This document shows, piece after piece, positions 39,726-49,187 of a DNA stretch of 64,000 nt; position 1 is the first letter of the stretch, and each line of letters starts with the position of its first letter. The notes beneath the pieces were generated by a model that saw nothing but the letters and a program-made list of their open reading frames with translations, did not search any database and was not told where the DNA came from. The DNA is taken from assembly GCA_028768545.1 (NCBI GenBank), contig CP054838.1, forward strand, positions 2,411,501-2,475,500, written 5' to 3'. The DNA is from Desulfobacter sp. Lineage in GTDB: Bacteria; Desulfobacterota; Desulfobacteria; Desulfobacterales; Desulfobacteraceae. The position numbers were made by a program, and so were the translations under genes.

Positions 39726-40430
39726 ATGATGAAAAAGAGTCTTTTAATTTTTATGGTGGCAGCCGTGTTCACGCTTTGCACCACCATGGGGTATGCAAAG
39801 CCAAAAGCGGTGTTTGTGAACCCGACCTTTGAATTTTCCCCCCTGGCTGAAGGCCAGGGCATCACCCACGAGTTTGTCGTGAAAAACTTGGGAGATACCC
39901 CTTTAAATATTCTCAGTGTTATTCCGCCCTGAGGCTGCGATAAGCATGCCTATGACCGGCAGATTCCCCCGGGCGGGGAAGGTAAAATCAAGATAGGGGT
40001 TAAAACCGGCGGGTACGGCGGCAGCCGGATGAATAAAAAGATTCTGATCAAAACCGATGATCCGGAGTATAAAAAGTTTTATCTGACCATCACAGGAAAA
40101 GTGAACCAGATCTTTAAGATGACACCTAAAATCGTGAGCCTGAGCGGTGTTCCGGGCCAGGAGCTTGAGGCGGTTGTGACCATTACCCCGGCCTTGGATT
40201 ATGATTTTGAAATTTTAAGCTTGATTCAGAAATTCAACACCCAGATCAAGGCCGAGCTTATCCGGCCTGAAAAGGGACAAAGAGACTGGCTTGTCAAAAT
40301 AAAATCCAAGTCTGACAAGCCGGATGATCTTTATGATGTCATTACCCTTAAGACAAACAGCCCGTACAAGAAGAGTTTAAAGATCAGGGTCTATGCAATT
40401 TATTTTGAAGAGATTCAACAAAAATCATAG
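39726..40430 (+). CDS. DUF1573 periplasmic protein with in-frame TGA: candidate selenoprotein
   Basis: Reading through the TGA at 39930-39932 gives 234 residues in one frame. A signal peptide (MMKKSLLIFMVAAVFTLCTTMGYA) precedes a DUF1573 Ig-like domain: FEFSPLAEGQGITHEFVVKN, then NILSVIPP-[TGA]-GCDKHA, IPPGGEGKIKIGV and ILIKTDDPEYKKF. Family members have a CGC motif where this protein has TGA-Gly-Cys, so TGA replaces the first cysteine (residue 69). A second domain (~125-234) follows. The coding pattern is intact on both sides. Selenocysteine insertion is inferred; a nonsense mutation is the alternative. It lies 65 bp after pabBC and is followed by a HAD phosphatase. Confidence 0.7.
39933..39980 (+). 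promoter_or_regulatory. Possible bacterial SECIS hairpin after the in-frame TGA
   Basis: TTCCCC (39964-39969) and GGGGAA (39975-39980) form a perfect 6-bp stem around the loop CGGGC, which has G at its second position. The loop starts 37 nt past the TGA, at the far limit of the spacing I recall for bacterial SECIS models (16-37 nt). A weaker bulged stem, GGCTGC/GCATGCC, lies directly after the TGA (39933-39950). Confidence 0.4.
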
Positions 40431-40463
40431 GATCGGTTTGTCCGAATAAAAGAGGCCGTTTAA

Positions 40464-41096
40464 ATGGATGTTTCAACAATTAAGGCAGTGGTGTTTGACT
40501 GCGACGGGGTGCTGTTTGACACGGCCCTGGCCAATCGAAAATTTTACGATGAACTGCTTTTGGCCTTTGGTAAAAAAAGGCTGAATCAAGAACAATTTGT
40601 CAATGTTCATATGATGACGGTAAAGGCGGCCATTGAGTATCTTTTTTCTGAGCTTGAGGACCATACCCCTGTTTACGAGAAGATGAAATCCGTGGGCTAT
40701 GCTAAATTTATTCCCTATATGGAAATGGAAGACGGATTAAGGACGCTTTTGGGTGATTTGAAAGACCAGGGGCTGATCCGGGCCATTGCCACCAACAGAT
40801 CCAATACCATGGATTCTGTTTTATTGGATAATGATCTGGCAAACGAGTTTGAGATGGTGGTCACCTCGGCTGATGTGGATCATCCAAAACCTGCGCCGGA
40901 TCAATTGAATAAAATCATGGCAGCCTATGGGCTTTTGCCCGAAGAAATAATTTTTATCGGTGATTCTGAATATGATCAGAAAGCGGCTCAAAAGGCCGGT
41001 ACCTGGTTTGCTGCATTCAAACAGCCGGGACTGACGGCCCATGTCCATGTCCGGTCAATGAAGGAGATTGCCCCTCTTTTACGGTTAAACAAATAA
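40464..41096 (+). CDS. HAD-superfamily phosphatase (phosphoglycolate phosphatase-like)
   Basis: 210 aa. Motif I is FDCDGVLFDT, motif II lies in IATNRSNT, the lysine in HPKPAPDQ, and motif IV is IFIGDSEYDQKAA. The helical cap (~20-85) is of the C1 type seen in Gph-like enzymes. The exact substrate is unknown. It lies between the DUF1573 gene and sat on the same strand, but sat has its own promoter. Confidence 0.85.
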   Translation: MDVSTIKAVVFDCDGVLFDTALANRKFYDELLLAFGKKRLNQEQFVNVHMMTVKAAIEYLFSELEDHTPVYEKMKSVGYAKFIPYMEMEDGLRTLLGDLKDQGLIRAIATNRSNTMDSVLLDNDLANEFEMVVTSADVDHPKPAPDQLNKIMAAYGLLPEEIIFIGDSEYDQKAAQKAGTWFAAFKQPGLTAHVHVRSMKEIAPLLRLNK

Positions 41097-41101
41097 AATT
41101 C

Positions 41102-41130
41102 TTGACAAATTTTGCAATCATCATTAAATC
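41102..41130 (+). promoter_or_regulatory. Promoter of sat
   Basis: TTGACA (41102-41107) with a 16- to 17-bp spacer to TTAAAT/TAAATC (41124-41130), leaving a leader of about 95 nt before the sat start, which has AAGGAG upstream. Confidence 0.5.
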
Positions 41131-41227
41131 TTACAAGATTTTTAAATAAAATTGAAGTCAGATGCCGTGTATGCATTTGACGCCCATAAATTGGTAATTA
41201 AACCATTAATTAAGGAGATTGAAGTAT

Positions 41228-42505
41228 ATGTCTAAATTAGTTGCACCCCATGGTGGAAAAGGACTGGTAATTTGTAAGCTCGAAGGCGCTGAACTTGAAG
41301 CAGAAGTTAAAAAAGCAGCTGGCCTGAAACAGATTGAGATTTCTTCCCAGGTCAAAGGTGACCTGATCATGCTCGGTATCGGTGGATTTTCTCCCCTGAA
41401 CGGTTTCATGACCAAGGCTGACTGGAAAGGTGTTTGCGCTGATTTCCTTCTGGCTGACGGTACCTTCTGGCCTGTTCCCGTAATGCTTGATGCAGCGGCT
41501 TCTGATGCTGCCGACGTTAATGTCGGTGACGAGATTGCCCTGGTCAGAGGCGGTGAAACCTATGCCACCATGAAAGTCGAAGAAAAATTCGAAATGACCG
41601 AAGACGAGAAAAAATGGGAATGCGAGAAAGTCTATAAGGGTCATGGCGAAGAGTCTGCTGACGCTGACTTCTGGAAAATTGCCATGGAAGATCATCCCGG
41701 TGTTCAGGCGGTTATGGCCAGAAAAGAATTCTGCTTTTCAGGTCCTGTAAAAGTCCTTTCCGAAGGCGAGTTCCCTGAAAAATTCAAAGGTGTTTACCTG
41801 ACACCCACCGAGACTCGTGCCATCTTTGATGAAAGAGGCTGGGCAAACGTTGCTTCCATGCAGCTGAGAAACCCCATGCATCGTTCCCATGAGCATCTGT
41901 GCAAGATCGCCCTTGACGTATGTGACGGCGTTCTGATCCATTCTCTGATCGGTAACCTCAAACCCGGTGATATCCCTGCAGACGTTCGCATCGAATGCAT
42001 TGACACCCTGATCAAGGGTTACTTTGTTCCCGAGCATGTTGTCAATGGCGGATATCCCCTTGACATGAGATATGCCGGTCCCCGTGAAGGCCTGCTGCAC
42101 GCCACTTTCCGTCAGAACTACGGTGTCAACAGAATGATCATCGGTCGTGACCATGCCGGCGTTGGTGATTTTTACACACTTTTCGAAGCTCAGGAAATCT
42201 TTGACACTATTCCCCAGCCCGAAGGCGAAGGAAAAGCACTGCTTTGCGAACCTTTGAAAATTGACTGGACATTCTACTGCCACAAATGTGACGGCATGGC
42301 TTCCATGAGAACCTGCCCCCACGGCAAAGATGACCGCGTTATTCTTTCCGGTACCAAACTGCGTCACGCCCTGTCCAACAACGAAGAAGTTGTTGACCAT
42401 TTTGGCCGTGAAGAAGTTCTGGTTATCCTGAGAAAGTACTATGCCTCTTTGACTGAAAAAGTTGAAGTAAAACTGCAGAGCCATGCAGAAGGAAGCAAGA
42501 TGTAA
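41228..42505 (+). CDS. sat: Sulfate adenylyltransferase (dissimilatory ATP sulfurylase)
   Basis: 425 aa from ATG 41228 (a TTG three codons upstream lies nearer the AAGGAG and is less likely). Active-site blocks are [33 protein letters not shown] and SGTKLRHAL; a CHKC ... C pattern near the C-terminus fits the zinc site of this Sat group. It activates sulfate to APS, the first step of sulfate respiration. Codon use is markedly restricted, as in highly expressed genes. It is a single-gene unit between its own promoter and terminator; aprBA and pyrophosphatase genes are not in the window. Confidence 0.97.
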   Translation: MSKLVAPHGGKGLVICKLEGAELEAEVKKAAGLKQIEISSQVKGDLIMLGIGGFSPLNGFMTKADWKGVCADFLLADGTFWPVPVMLDAAASDAADVNVGDEIALVRGGETYATMKVEEKFEMTEDEKKWECEKVYKGHGEESADADFWKIAMEDHPGVQAVMARKEFCFSGPVKVLSEGEFPEKFKGVYLTPTETRAIFDERGWANVASMQLRNPMHRSHEHLCKIALDVCDGVLIHSLIGNLKPGDIPADVRIECIDTLIKGYFVPEHVVNGGYPLDMRYAGPREGLLHATFRQNYGVNRMIIGRDHAGVGDFYTLFEAQEIFDTIPQPEGEGKALLCEPLKIDWTFYCHKCDGMASMRTCPHGKDDRVILSGTKLRHALSNNEEVVDHFGREEVLVILRKYYASLTEKVEVKLQSHAEGSKM

Positions 42506-42547
42506 TTGAATCTTTAACTATATTTAATTGATTGGTATAGTTTGATG

Positions 42548-42584
42548 AAAACGGCCTTTCCCTGCTGGGAAAGGCCGTTTTTTA
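42548..42584 (+). terminator. Rho-independent terminator after sat
   Basis: AAAACGGCCTTTCCC pairs with GGGAAAGGCCGTTTT over 15 bp with loop TGCT and runs into a T-tract. Confidence 0.92.
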
Positions 42585-42626
42585 TTGGGGTGGCATGGTA
42601 TAGACCGCCTGCCTATAAGGGTGAAT

Positions 42627-42948
42627 ATGGATCTGAAACGCAGAATGGTTTTTTCCCATATTTTCCTTCTGCCTTGTTATTTTGGCCCTAAGCGGGTTTG
42701 GCGGCAGTATCGGGTATGATTTCCTGTTCAATGATAAGGCCGGGTTTATGGGGAATTTTATCACCCGCCTGGACTTGAGAAAACAATTCAGCCTTCTTTT
42801 ACTGGGCATCAAGGCCCATGGATCAGATGTCGAGTTTGACCCGGATCCGGATACAAAAATCACAGGGCCCTGTGATCTTATTGTCATGGGCCAAACAGAC
42901 CCTGTCCAGGCTTCATCTCAATGGCCGGCCTTCAAAACCAGCCGTTAA
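42627..42948 (+). pseudogene. Short exported or membrane-anchored protein of unknown family, frameshifted at a T-run
   Basis: ATG 42627 opens MDLKRRMVF, and a different frame from the T6 run at 42649-42654 continues PIFSFCLVILALSGFGGS and then about 80 residues (DFLFNDKAGFMGNFITR, FDPDPDTKITGPCDLIVMG) to a stop at 42946-42948. Removing one T from the run joins the two into a protein with a normal signal or anchor segment. I do not recognise the family. Either a real frameshift, a sequencing error or a chance open frame is possible. Confidence 0.4.
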
Positions 42949-43027
42949 AAAAAATTGGGATTCCAATATCAAAATATAAAGGAGGTGGCCAAGACCTGTC
43001 CCCTTGTTTATGGGTGCTGTTTTTATT

Positions 43028-45289
43028 CTAGTTGCAGGCTTTTTTAGGGTCATCCAAGGGAAAGGCCTCATTAAAGATTTCCAGAAGCTTAACCGTTTGT
43101 TTGGCCATCATCACACAATTGCCTGAAATGGCATAGAACATGATACTCAGCCGTGTTTTGGAAGATTCATCCCGGATTCTTTCGATCTGGTTGGTGTTAT
43201 AATCATCCACCAATTCCCTGAGATAATGAAATTGGGCCCCGATATGGTTGCAATCCACAATATCTTTCTGGCCGAATGCATTTTCAACCTGTTCTAGGAT
43301 ATAGAGAATCACTTTTTTAATGGCTTTGAGTTCTTCAATCTGTGCCGGGAGAAGTCCCTTATGGCGGTTGGCTACATGCATGGTGGACCGGATCACCGTA
43401 TCCCTGTGGCCATCGGAAAGTTTTTGAAGCCGTCTGATGATCTGGTAATAGTTGTAGGATATCTTGTCATCTTCCCGCTGAAGCAGCCGCAGCACCTTAA
43501 AGATATTGGCAATGATGATATTGGTGCCCAGCTGGAATTGTTTGACTTGTTTTCTTTCCCTGCGAAGGGTTTCAAGATCTTCTTCAAACAGGGCATCAAA
43601 GGTCTTGTCCAAAGATTGCCTTATTCCCCTAAGCTGGTGGGTCAGATGGTCAAAGGTATCAGAGACCGAAGAGGAAAAATCCTCGACTTTTTCAAGGTGG
43701 AAAATGGTAATTTCTTCCTTGGACTTTTCCTTGCTTTCATGCTGTTTTTTATTTTTCCAGATCATGAGGCCCACAAAGAGCATCAGGCCGATAATCCCCG
43801 CGATATTAAAGTAAAAGATGATGTTTGCGGCAATAAAGGCCGCCACAAAGGCGATAAATGCGGTCATGAACCAGCCGCCGACGACGGTAAGGACCCCTGT
43901 GACCCGGTAAACCGCGCTTTCCCGTCCCCAGGCCTGGTCTGAAAAGGAAGAGCCCATGGCAACCATAAAGGTGACATAGGTGGTGGACAAGGGCAGCTTC
44001 AGGGAGGTGGCAAAGGAGACCACGGCAGAGGCCACCATAAGGTTGACGGATGCACGAACCAGGTCAAAGGAGGGCTTTTCCTTTTGGGAAACATGGCCGG
44101 TTTCGGCCATGGGCGTAAGCCGCCCGGCCACAGCCGTTCTGATCCCTAAGGGGGTGATATTTTTGACGGAGTGAAACAGGCTGTCAAAGAGGTTGACAAT
44201 TCTTCTGGAGAGCCAGACCGATTCAAACCGTTCCATGCCTTCGTCCTGCTGACCTAAACTAATCTCGGTTTCAGTGACGGTTCTGGCCTTTTTGGAAATC
44301 CATAGGGTAAAGACCATGATGGCGCCTGCAATTAGCATGATAAAGGTCTGGGACTGGACTTTTTTGCTCAATGCCTCCATGGTGGCATTCATGGGGTCTG
44401 CCGAGGCCAGTGCACTTTGAAAGGCATTAAGACCGGCCAGGGGCACACCGATAAAATTGACCAGGTCATTGGCGGCAAAGGCCATGGCCAGGGCAAAGGT
44501 CCCCACAAGTACAATGGGTTTCAGGACGTTGATTCTAAAAATCATGATCAGGATCTGGAAGATCAGGGCGGATACGGTAAAAATACCGGCCATGATGATC
44601 AGTGAGTTTCCCTTGATCCAGGCCACGGTCTGGGCATCCATGAAGGTGGCGCCTTTGGAGCCCTTGACCAGGATGAAAAAAGTGATGGCGGTCATGGCCA
44701 TACCGCCCCACAAGGCCCCGTAGCGCCTGAGCCTTTTTTTGTAGTCAAAGGTGAAGATCAAACGTGAGAACAGTTGCATCACCGCCCCTGAGGCAAAGGC
44801 CACCACAATGGACAATAAAATTCCTCCGACAATGGCCAGGGCCTTGGCTGTATTGATATAAGACCAGATATCCATCCCGTTATTGGCATGGGTGATGATT
44901 TTGATCAGGGAAAGGGCCACGGCCGCACCTAAAAGTTCAAACACAATGGACACGGTGGTTGAGGTGGGCAGGCCATGGGTGTTGAACAGATCCAAAAGGA
45001 GGATGTCCGTGATCATCACAGCCAGAAAAATGGTGAGAAGTTCGGGCATGGTGAAAAATTCCGGATGGAAAATACCTTTTCTGGCCACCTCCATCATACC
45101 GCCGGAAAAGGTGACACCTGCAAGGATTCCTAAGCTTGCAATGATCATAATGACGAAAAAAGGGGCGGCTTTGGACCCAATGGATGAATTTAAGAAATTC
45201 ACCGCATCATTGGTGACGCCCACCACCAGGTCAAAAACGGCAAACAGGATTAACATACCTACTATGACATAGTATATTTCAATGCCCAT
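43028..45289 (-). CDS. pit: PiT-family inorganic phosphate transporter with PhoU-like C-terminal domain
   Basis: 753 aa, long for the family. The membrane part (~1-525) has the PiT signature near both ends (FDLVVGVTNDAVNFLNSSIGSK; AANDLVNFIGVPLAG) and LPLSTTYVTFMVAMG. The last ~215 residues are soluble and helical, resembling PhoU/DUF47. It imports phosphate with a cation. The tail suggests built-in regulation, which otherwise uses a separate DUF47 gene. The 328-bp region upstream shows no clear promoter or Pho box. Confidence 0.88.
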   Translation of the reverse strand: MGIEIYYVIVGMLILFAVFDLVVGVTNDAVNFLNSSIGSKAAPFFVIMIIASLGILAGVTFSGGMMEVARKGIFHPEFFTMPELLTIFLAVMITDILLLDLFNTHGLPTSTTVSIVFELLGAAVALSLIKIITHANNGMDIWSYINTAKALAIVGGILLSIVVAFASGAVMQLFSRLIFTFDYKKRLRRYGALWGGMAMTAITFFILVKGSKGATFMDAQTVAWIKGNSLIIMAGIFTVSALIFQILIMIFRINVLKPIVLVGTFALAMAFAANDLVNFIGVPLAGLNAFQSALASADPMNATMEALSKKVQSQTFIMLIAGAIMVFTLWISKKARTVTETEISLGQQDEGMERFESVWLSRRIVNLFDSLFHSVKNITPLGIRTAVAGRLTPMAETGHVSQKEKPSFDLVRASVNLMVASAVVSFATSLKLPLSTTYVTFMVAMGSSFSDQAWGRESAVYRVTGVLTVVGGWFMTAFIAFVAAFIAANIIFYFNIAGIIGLMLFVGLMIWKNKKQHESKEKSKEEITIFHLEKVEDFSSSVSDTFDHLTHQLRGIRQSLDKTFDALFEEDLETLRRERKQVKQFQLGTNIIIANIFKVLRLLQREDDKISYNYYQIIRRLQKLSDGHRDTVIRSTMHVANRHKGLLPAQIEELKAIKKVILYILEQVENAFGQKDIVDCNHIGAQFHYLRELVDDYNTNQIERIRDESSKTRLSIMFYAISGNCVMMAKQTVKLLEIFNEAFPLDDPKKACN

Positions 45290-45617
45290 GGCGTTATTTT
45301 AGTCCTTTTATTGGGAGAAAATAGTCAGGCCATCCTGGGTATGAATGGCTGTAAATATTGGTCTATTCAATTTTTATCTTGCCTGGGTGCTGAAAATGAG
45401 CCAACACCTTTGTGGCAACCTCTCGTGTTAAGCTGACAAATTGATACGGTTTTTAGGCTTTTTAATCTAAAAATTCAAGAGTTTGAACTATATTCTAACA
45501 CAATACTAATATTTGTAAAATAATTCGTACATGGGCCAATTCATGAATGATCTATGATTGCTAAGGGGATTGTTATGGAAGGGTTTTTATCCAACCTTAA
45601 ATATGAAAGCCTGGGAT
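45290..45617. other. Intergenic region, no gene seen
   Basis: AT-rich stretch of 328 bp between pit (start) and rsmI (stop), both on the minus strand. It must hold the pit promoter, but I cannot pick a convincing -35/-10 pair. Confidence 0.4.
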
Positions 45618-46481
45618 CTAACCCTTGGGGGATTTTAAGGAGAGGATGGTGTCATAAACATTTTTTTTGGAGAGGTTGAAGGTTTGGGAGATTTCCCTGG
45701 CAAGGTCCTGGGTTTTGGGCTTGTCTTTTAACCGTTCTAAAATCAGGGCTTTAAGATCCTCTTGGCCAAGGGTGATCTTTTTTCCAGGATTTCCCTGGAT
45801 AAGGAGGACGCATTCTCCTTTGATCTGGTCCCGGTTTTCAAGTTCCGCCAGAATTTTTGACAGGCTTCCCCGTACAAATTCTTCATGTCGCTTGGTCTGT
45901 TCCCTTGCAAGGCAGGCATTGCGGTCGCCCAAGACTTGGTGGGCCTTTTTAATGAGGGATTTAATCCGTTTTGGGGATTCATAAAAGATCAACGTGGCGG
46001 TCTGGTCTTTTAATTTGTCCAAGGCCTGGGTGAGCTTGTTGGTTTTTTTGGGGAGAAATCCGCAAAACAAAAACTCGTCTGTGGGCAGGCCTGCCGCGCT
46101 GAGTCCGGCAACAGCCGCATTGCAGCCGGGCACCGGCACCACAGGGATCTTATGTTCACAGGCCAGAGTCACCAACCGGTATCCGGGATCTGAAATCAAA
46201 GGGGTGCCTGCGTCTGAAATCAGGGCAATGGTCTGGTTGCTGAGCAGTTTTGATACCAGGTCAAAAGAGCGCTGGGACTCGTTGTGTTCGTGGCAGGATA
46301 TCATGGGGGTGGTGATCCCGTAATGGGAGAGAAGGCGTCGGGAATGCCGGGTATCTTCGGCAGCAATGAGATCGGCCTCTTTTAAGATGCGCACGGCCCT
46401 GAAGGTGATGTCTTCCAGGTTGCCCATGGGGGTGGCCACAATATAAAGGGTGGCTGTTATCTCATCCCCCTGAAAATGCAT
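45618..46481 (-). CDS. rsmI: 16S rRNA C1402 2'-O-methyltransferase
   Basis: 287 aa. Tetrapyrrole-methylase fold with LYIVATPMGNLEDITFRAV, AEDTRHSRRLLSHYGI, ISDAGTPLISDPGY and PGCNAAVAGLSAAGLP. It methylates the ribose of C1402 in the ribosomal P site. It overlaps yraN by 20 bp, and the pairing is common. Confidence 0.95.
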   Translation of the reverse strand: MHFQGDEITATLYIVATPMGNLEDITFRAVRILKEADLIAAEDTRHSRRLLSHYGITTPMISCHEHNESQRSFDLVSKLLSNQTIALISDAGTPLISDPGYRLVTLACEHKIPVVPVPGCNAAVAGLSAAGLPTDEFLFCGFLPKKTNKLTQALDKLKDQTATLIFYESPKRIKSLIKKAHQVLGDRNACLAREQTKRHEEFVRGSLSKILAELENRDQIKGECVLLIQGNPGKKITLGQEDLKALILERLKDKPKTQDLAREISQTFNLSKKNVYDTILSLKSPKG

Positions 46482-46836
46482 TTCGGATCAGGTTAATTTG
46501 CGGGGCATCAGGATCATCCTTGGCGTAAAAGACTTCCACCACATCAAACCGGACCCCTTGGCGGGTTAATTTATTTGCCTTGAGGTAATAGGATGCGCCC
46601 ATGATGATTTTGAGCTGTTTGGCATGGCCCACAGATTCCCTGGGCAATCCTTTTTTGAGGCTGGTTCTGGTTTTGACTTCCACAAAGCAGAGGGTATCAT
46701 TTTCTTTTGCAATGATATCAATTTCAAAGCGCTGGGTACGATAGTTTTTTTCAAGAATGGTCAGGCCTGAAGACTCAAGGAATTTGCAGGCCGCAGCTTC
46801 GCCTCTATGTCCGAGTTCTTGGGTTCCAGGGCCCAT
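46462..46836 (-). CDS. UPF0102 (YraN) nuclease-fold protein
   Basis: 124 aa with the family pattern LGHRGEAAACKFLESSGLTILEKNYR, then EIDIIAKENDTLCFVEVKTR, where E-D-E-K residues make a PD-(D/E)XK-like site. Function not established. Its start directly abuts the rnhB stop. Confidence 0.92.
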   Translation of the reverse strand: MGPGTQELGHRGEAAACKFLESSGLTILEKNYRTQRFEIDIIAKENDTLCFVEVKTRTSLKKGLPRESVGHAKQLKIIMGASYYLKANKLTRQGVRFDVVEVFYAKDDPDAPQINLIRNAFSGG

Positions 46837-47460
46837 TTATATCCCCTTTACCCCGCGAAAGGTTTTCCTGTGAACAGGACATGGCCCGTGGGCCAGGATG
46901 GCAGCCTTGTGAGCTTTTGTGGGATATCCCTTGTGCCTGTGAAATTCATATTCAGGAAAGGTTAAAGAGAGGTCTTTCATGATCCTGTCCCGGGTCACCT
47001 TGGCAATGATGGAGGCGGCTGCAATGGAAATGGACTTAGAATCCCCTTTGACAATGGCTTCCTGGTCAAGGGGGCTGTCAATGGTGAATTTTCCGTCGAT
47101 GAGCAAATAATCCGGGGAAAGGGCAAGATCTTCAACCGCCCGTTTCATGGAGAGCAAAGAGGCGGCAAGAATGTTGATTCGGTCTATCTCTTTGTGGTCG
47201 GCCATGCCGATCCCCACAGCCAGGGCATTTTCCTGGATCACCGGGAAAAGTGCGGCCCGTTTTTTTTCACTGATCTTTTTTGAGTCTGTGATGCCGGGAT
47301 ATTCAAAATCCTGGGGCAGAATCACGGCTGCAGATACAACAGGACCGGCAAGGGGTCCCCTGCCGGCCTCGTCAATACCTGCAACATGTGTATACCCGTT
47401 TTTTTGGGCCCTGTGTTCAAAGGTCCACATCGGGTTGGAAAAATCTTTGGGTTTATGCAA
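46837..47460 (-). CDS. rnhB: Ribonuclease HII
   Basis: 207 aa. Catalytic blocks are [20 protein letters not shown] (Asp, Glu), the Asp in YLLIDGKF, and [23 protein letters not shown] lies near the end. It removes ribonucleotides from DNA. It overlaps rplS by 8 bp. Confidence 0.96.
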   Translation of the reverse strand: MHKPKDFSNPMWTFEHRAQKNGYTHVAGIDEAGRGPLAGPVVSAAVILPQDFEYPGITDSKKISEKKRAALFPVIQENALAVGIGMADHKEIDRINILAASLLSMKRAVEDLALSPDYLLIDGKFTIDSPLDQEAIVKGDSKSISIAAASIIAKVTRDRIMKDLSLTFPEYEFHRHKGYPTKAHKAAILAHGPCPVHRKTFRGVKGI

Positions 47461-47803
47461 ACCGTTTTTCTTTGATCCTGGCAGCCTTGCCCCGAAGATT
47501 TCTCAAGTAGTAGAGTTTGGATCTTCTGACCCGGCCTCTTGTCACCACTTCGATTTTATCAATGGCAGGGGAGTAAAGGGGGAAAATTCTTTCCACGCCA
47601 ATGCCGCCGGAGATTTTTCTTACGGTAAACCTGGCGCTGGACAGCCCTTTGGTTTTTTTGATAACCACACCCTGGAATACCTGGATACGTTCTTTTTCGC
47701 CTTCCCTGATTTTTACATGGACTTTTACGGTATCTCCGGAGTCAAACTCGGGGATATCAAGGCGCATCTGTTCTCTTTCAAGTTTTTCAATTACGTTTGT
47801 CAT
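47453..47803 (-). CDS. rplS: Ribosomal protein L19
   Basis: 116 aa. The pattern [28 protein letters not shown] and [18 protein letters not shown] is standard for L19, at the 30S-50S interface. It lies between the SPOUT methylase and rnhB. Confidence 0.96.
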   Translation of the reverse strand: MTNVIEKLEREQMRLDIPEFDSGDTVKVHVKIREGEKERIQVFQGVVIKKTKGLSSARFTVRKISGGIGVERIFPLYSPAIDKIEVVTRGRVRRSKLYYLRNLRGKAARIKEKRFA

Positions 47804-47830
47804 GTCGTTTCCTTCCCTTTTGGCTGGGCT

Positions 47831-48418
47831 TCAGCCATTTATAAGTCGGTCTAAATATATTGATGCAGCAGACCGGACAGAGAGGTGATTGTAAGATCCT
47901 GCACCCTGAATGGGTTCAAGCGTATAATCACATTGGTCAACCACTTCATCTGCCAGCCCCCATGCCGTGCCAAACACAAGGACATGGGATGCATTGCGCG
48001 TTAAATCCTGTCTTAACCTGCCGCAGCTCACGGCATTGTCCGCAGCCTTTGCACTGGTGGCCACGCAGACCACAGGCCTTTGGTCTTGTTCTTCAATTTC
48101 CCGGCGGACCTGGCCAAAGGTTTTTGCCACCCTGACCCGTTCCAGGGCCTCTTTTCTGGAGGGGTTAACCTTTCCACCCGCTCCTTTGGTCCAATGGTCC
48201 ATGATCTGTCCGGCCAGAACTGCCTGGTCTTCATAGGGGGTGACCACGTAGTAGCCCCGTACCCCGAATGTCCGGCATGCCCTTGCAATATCATGGAGAT
48301 CCATGTTGGTCAGGGCGGATCCAATGATCATCCCTTTTTTATTGATCACGGGATAGTGGATCAGGGCAAGATAAAAATTATCTTTTTCTTTTGGCAAGGA
48401 TATTTTATCTTCTCCCAT
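47831..48418 (-). CDS. SPOUT-type RNA methyltransferase
   Basis: 195 aa from ATG 48418, chosen because GAGGAAGG precedes it; the frame is open a further 7 codons. A strand/loop pattern near the C-terminus (HVLVFGTAWGLADEV, GAGSYNHLSVRSAASIYLDR) is the knotted SAM-binding end of TrmH-like SPOUT enzymes. It overlaps trmD by 14 bp. Similar proteins follow trmD in many relatives. The modified nucleotide is unknown. Confidence 0.85.
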   Translation of the reverse strand: MGEDKISLPKEKDNFYLALIHYPVINKKGMIIGSALTNMDLHDIARACRTFGVRGYYVVTPYEDQAVLAGQIMDHWTKGAGGKVNPSRKEALERVRVAKTFGQVRREIEEQDQRPVVCVATSAKAADNAVSCGRLRQDLTRNASHVLVFGTAWGLADEVVDQCDYTLEPIQGAGSYNHLSVRSAASIYLDRLING

Positions 48419-49178
48419 TGCACCCTTCCTCGTTGACAATGGCGGTTAATTCCCTGCACCATTGTCTGAGAATCTCTTTTTCTTCTGCATCCGGGGCTTG
48501 ATCTGCAAACAAGTCCGGACGCTTCATAAAGGTTCTTTCCAGGGCCGAGCGTTTCCGCCATTGCCTGATCTTTTCATGATCTCCTGAAAGGAGTACCCCG
48601 GGCACGCTCATGCCTTTGTATGTTTCAGGTCTTGTATACTGGGCATGTTCAAGCCTTTGGTCAATAAAAGAGTCTGACTGGGATGAATTTTCACTTCCCA
48701 ATACCCCGGGTATCATCCGTGCAACCGAATCAATGACGGCCATGGCAGCCACTTCTCCGCCGGTCATGACAAAGTCACCCATGGATATCTCTTCATCCAC
48801 CCACCTTGAATAGACCCGCTCGTCAATCCCCTCATACCTGCCACAGACAAAAATAAGGTCTGCGCCCTGATCTGCAAGCCTGCAGGCCGTTTCCTGGGTA
48901 AAGGGTTGGCCCTGGGGACTCATGCAGATCACTTTTGCCTCTGACGCCCCTTGTTTTGCCGATTCAACAGCTGCCTCCAGAGGGCCGGGGGTCATGACCA
49001 TGCCGCTTCCCCCGCCATAGGGTCTGTCATCCACGCTATGGTGCTTGTCCGTGGAAAAGTCCCGGATATTGACTGCCCTGCCAAGGATGATTTCTTTTTC
49101 AATGGCCCTGGCAATCATCCCGTTTTGGAAAAAGGCGTCTAAAAATTCCGGGAACAGGGTCAGTACGGTGAACTCCAT
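48405..49178 (-). CDS. trmD: tRNA (guanine-37-N1)-methyltransferase
   Basis: 257 aa. Blocks are MEFTVLTLFPEFLDAF, DDRPYGGGSGMVM, CGRYEGIDERV and DFVMTGGEVAAM, the trefoil-knot SAM site. It makes m1G37, which prevents +1 frameshifting. It lies 9 bp after rimM. Confidence 0.97.
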   Translation of the reverse strand: MEFTVLTLFPEFLDAFFQNGMIARAIEKEIILGRAVNIRDFSTDKHHSVDDRPYGGGSGMVMTPGPLEAAVESAKQGASEAKVICMSPQGQPFTQETACRLADQGADLIFVCGRYEGIDERVYSRWVDEEISMGDFVMTGGEVAAMAVIDSVARMIPGVLGSENSSQSDSFIDQRLEHAQYTRPETYKGMSVPGVLLSGDHEKIRQWRKRSALERTFMKRPDLFADQAPDAEEKEILRQWCRELTAIVNEEGCNGRR

Positions 49179-49187
49179 GGAATCAGC

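Noticed and set aside
39726-39932. Two separate small genes instead of one DUF1573 gene
   Set aside because: Both parts share one frame and together make one domain; the first has no proper C-terminus and the second no start signal.
39933-39950. GGCTGC/GCATGCC stem as the main SECIS element
   Set aside because: It begins directly after the TGA with a bulge, closer than the usual spacing; the 39964-39980 stem fits better, though still at the range limit.
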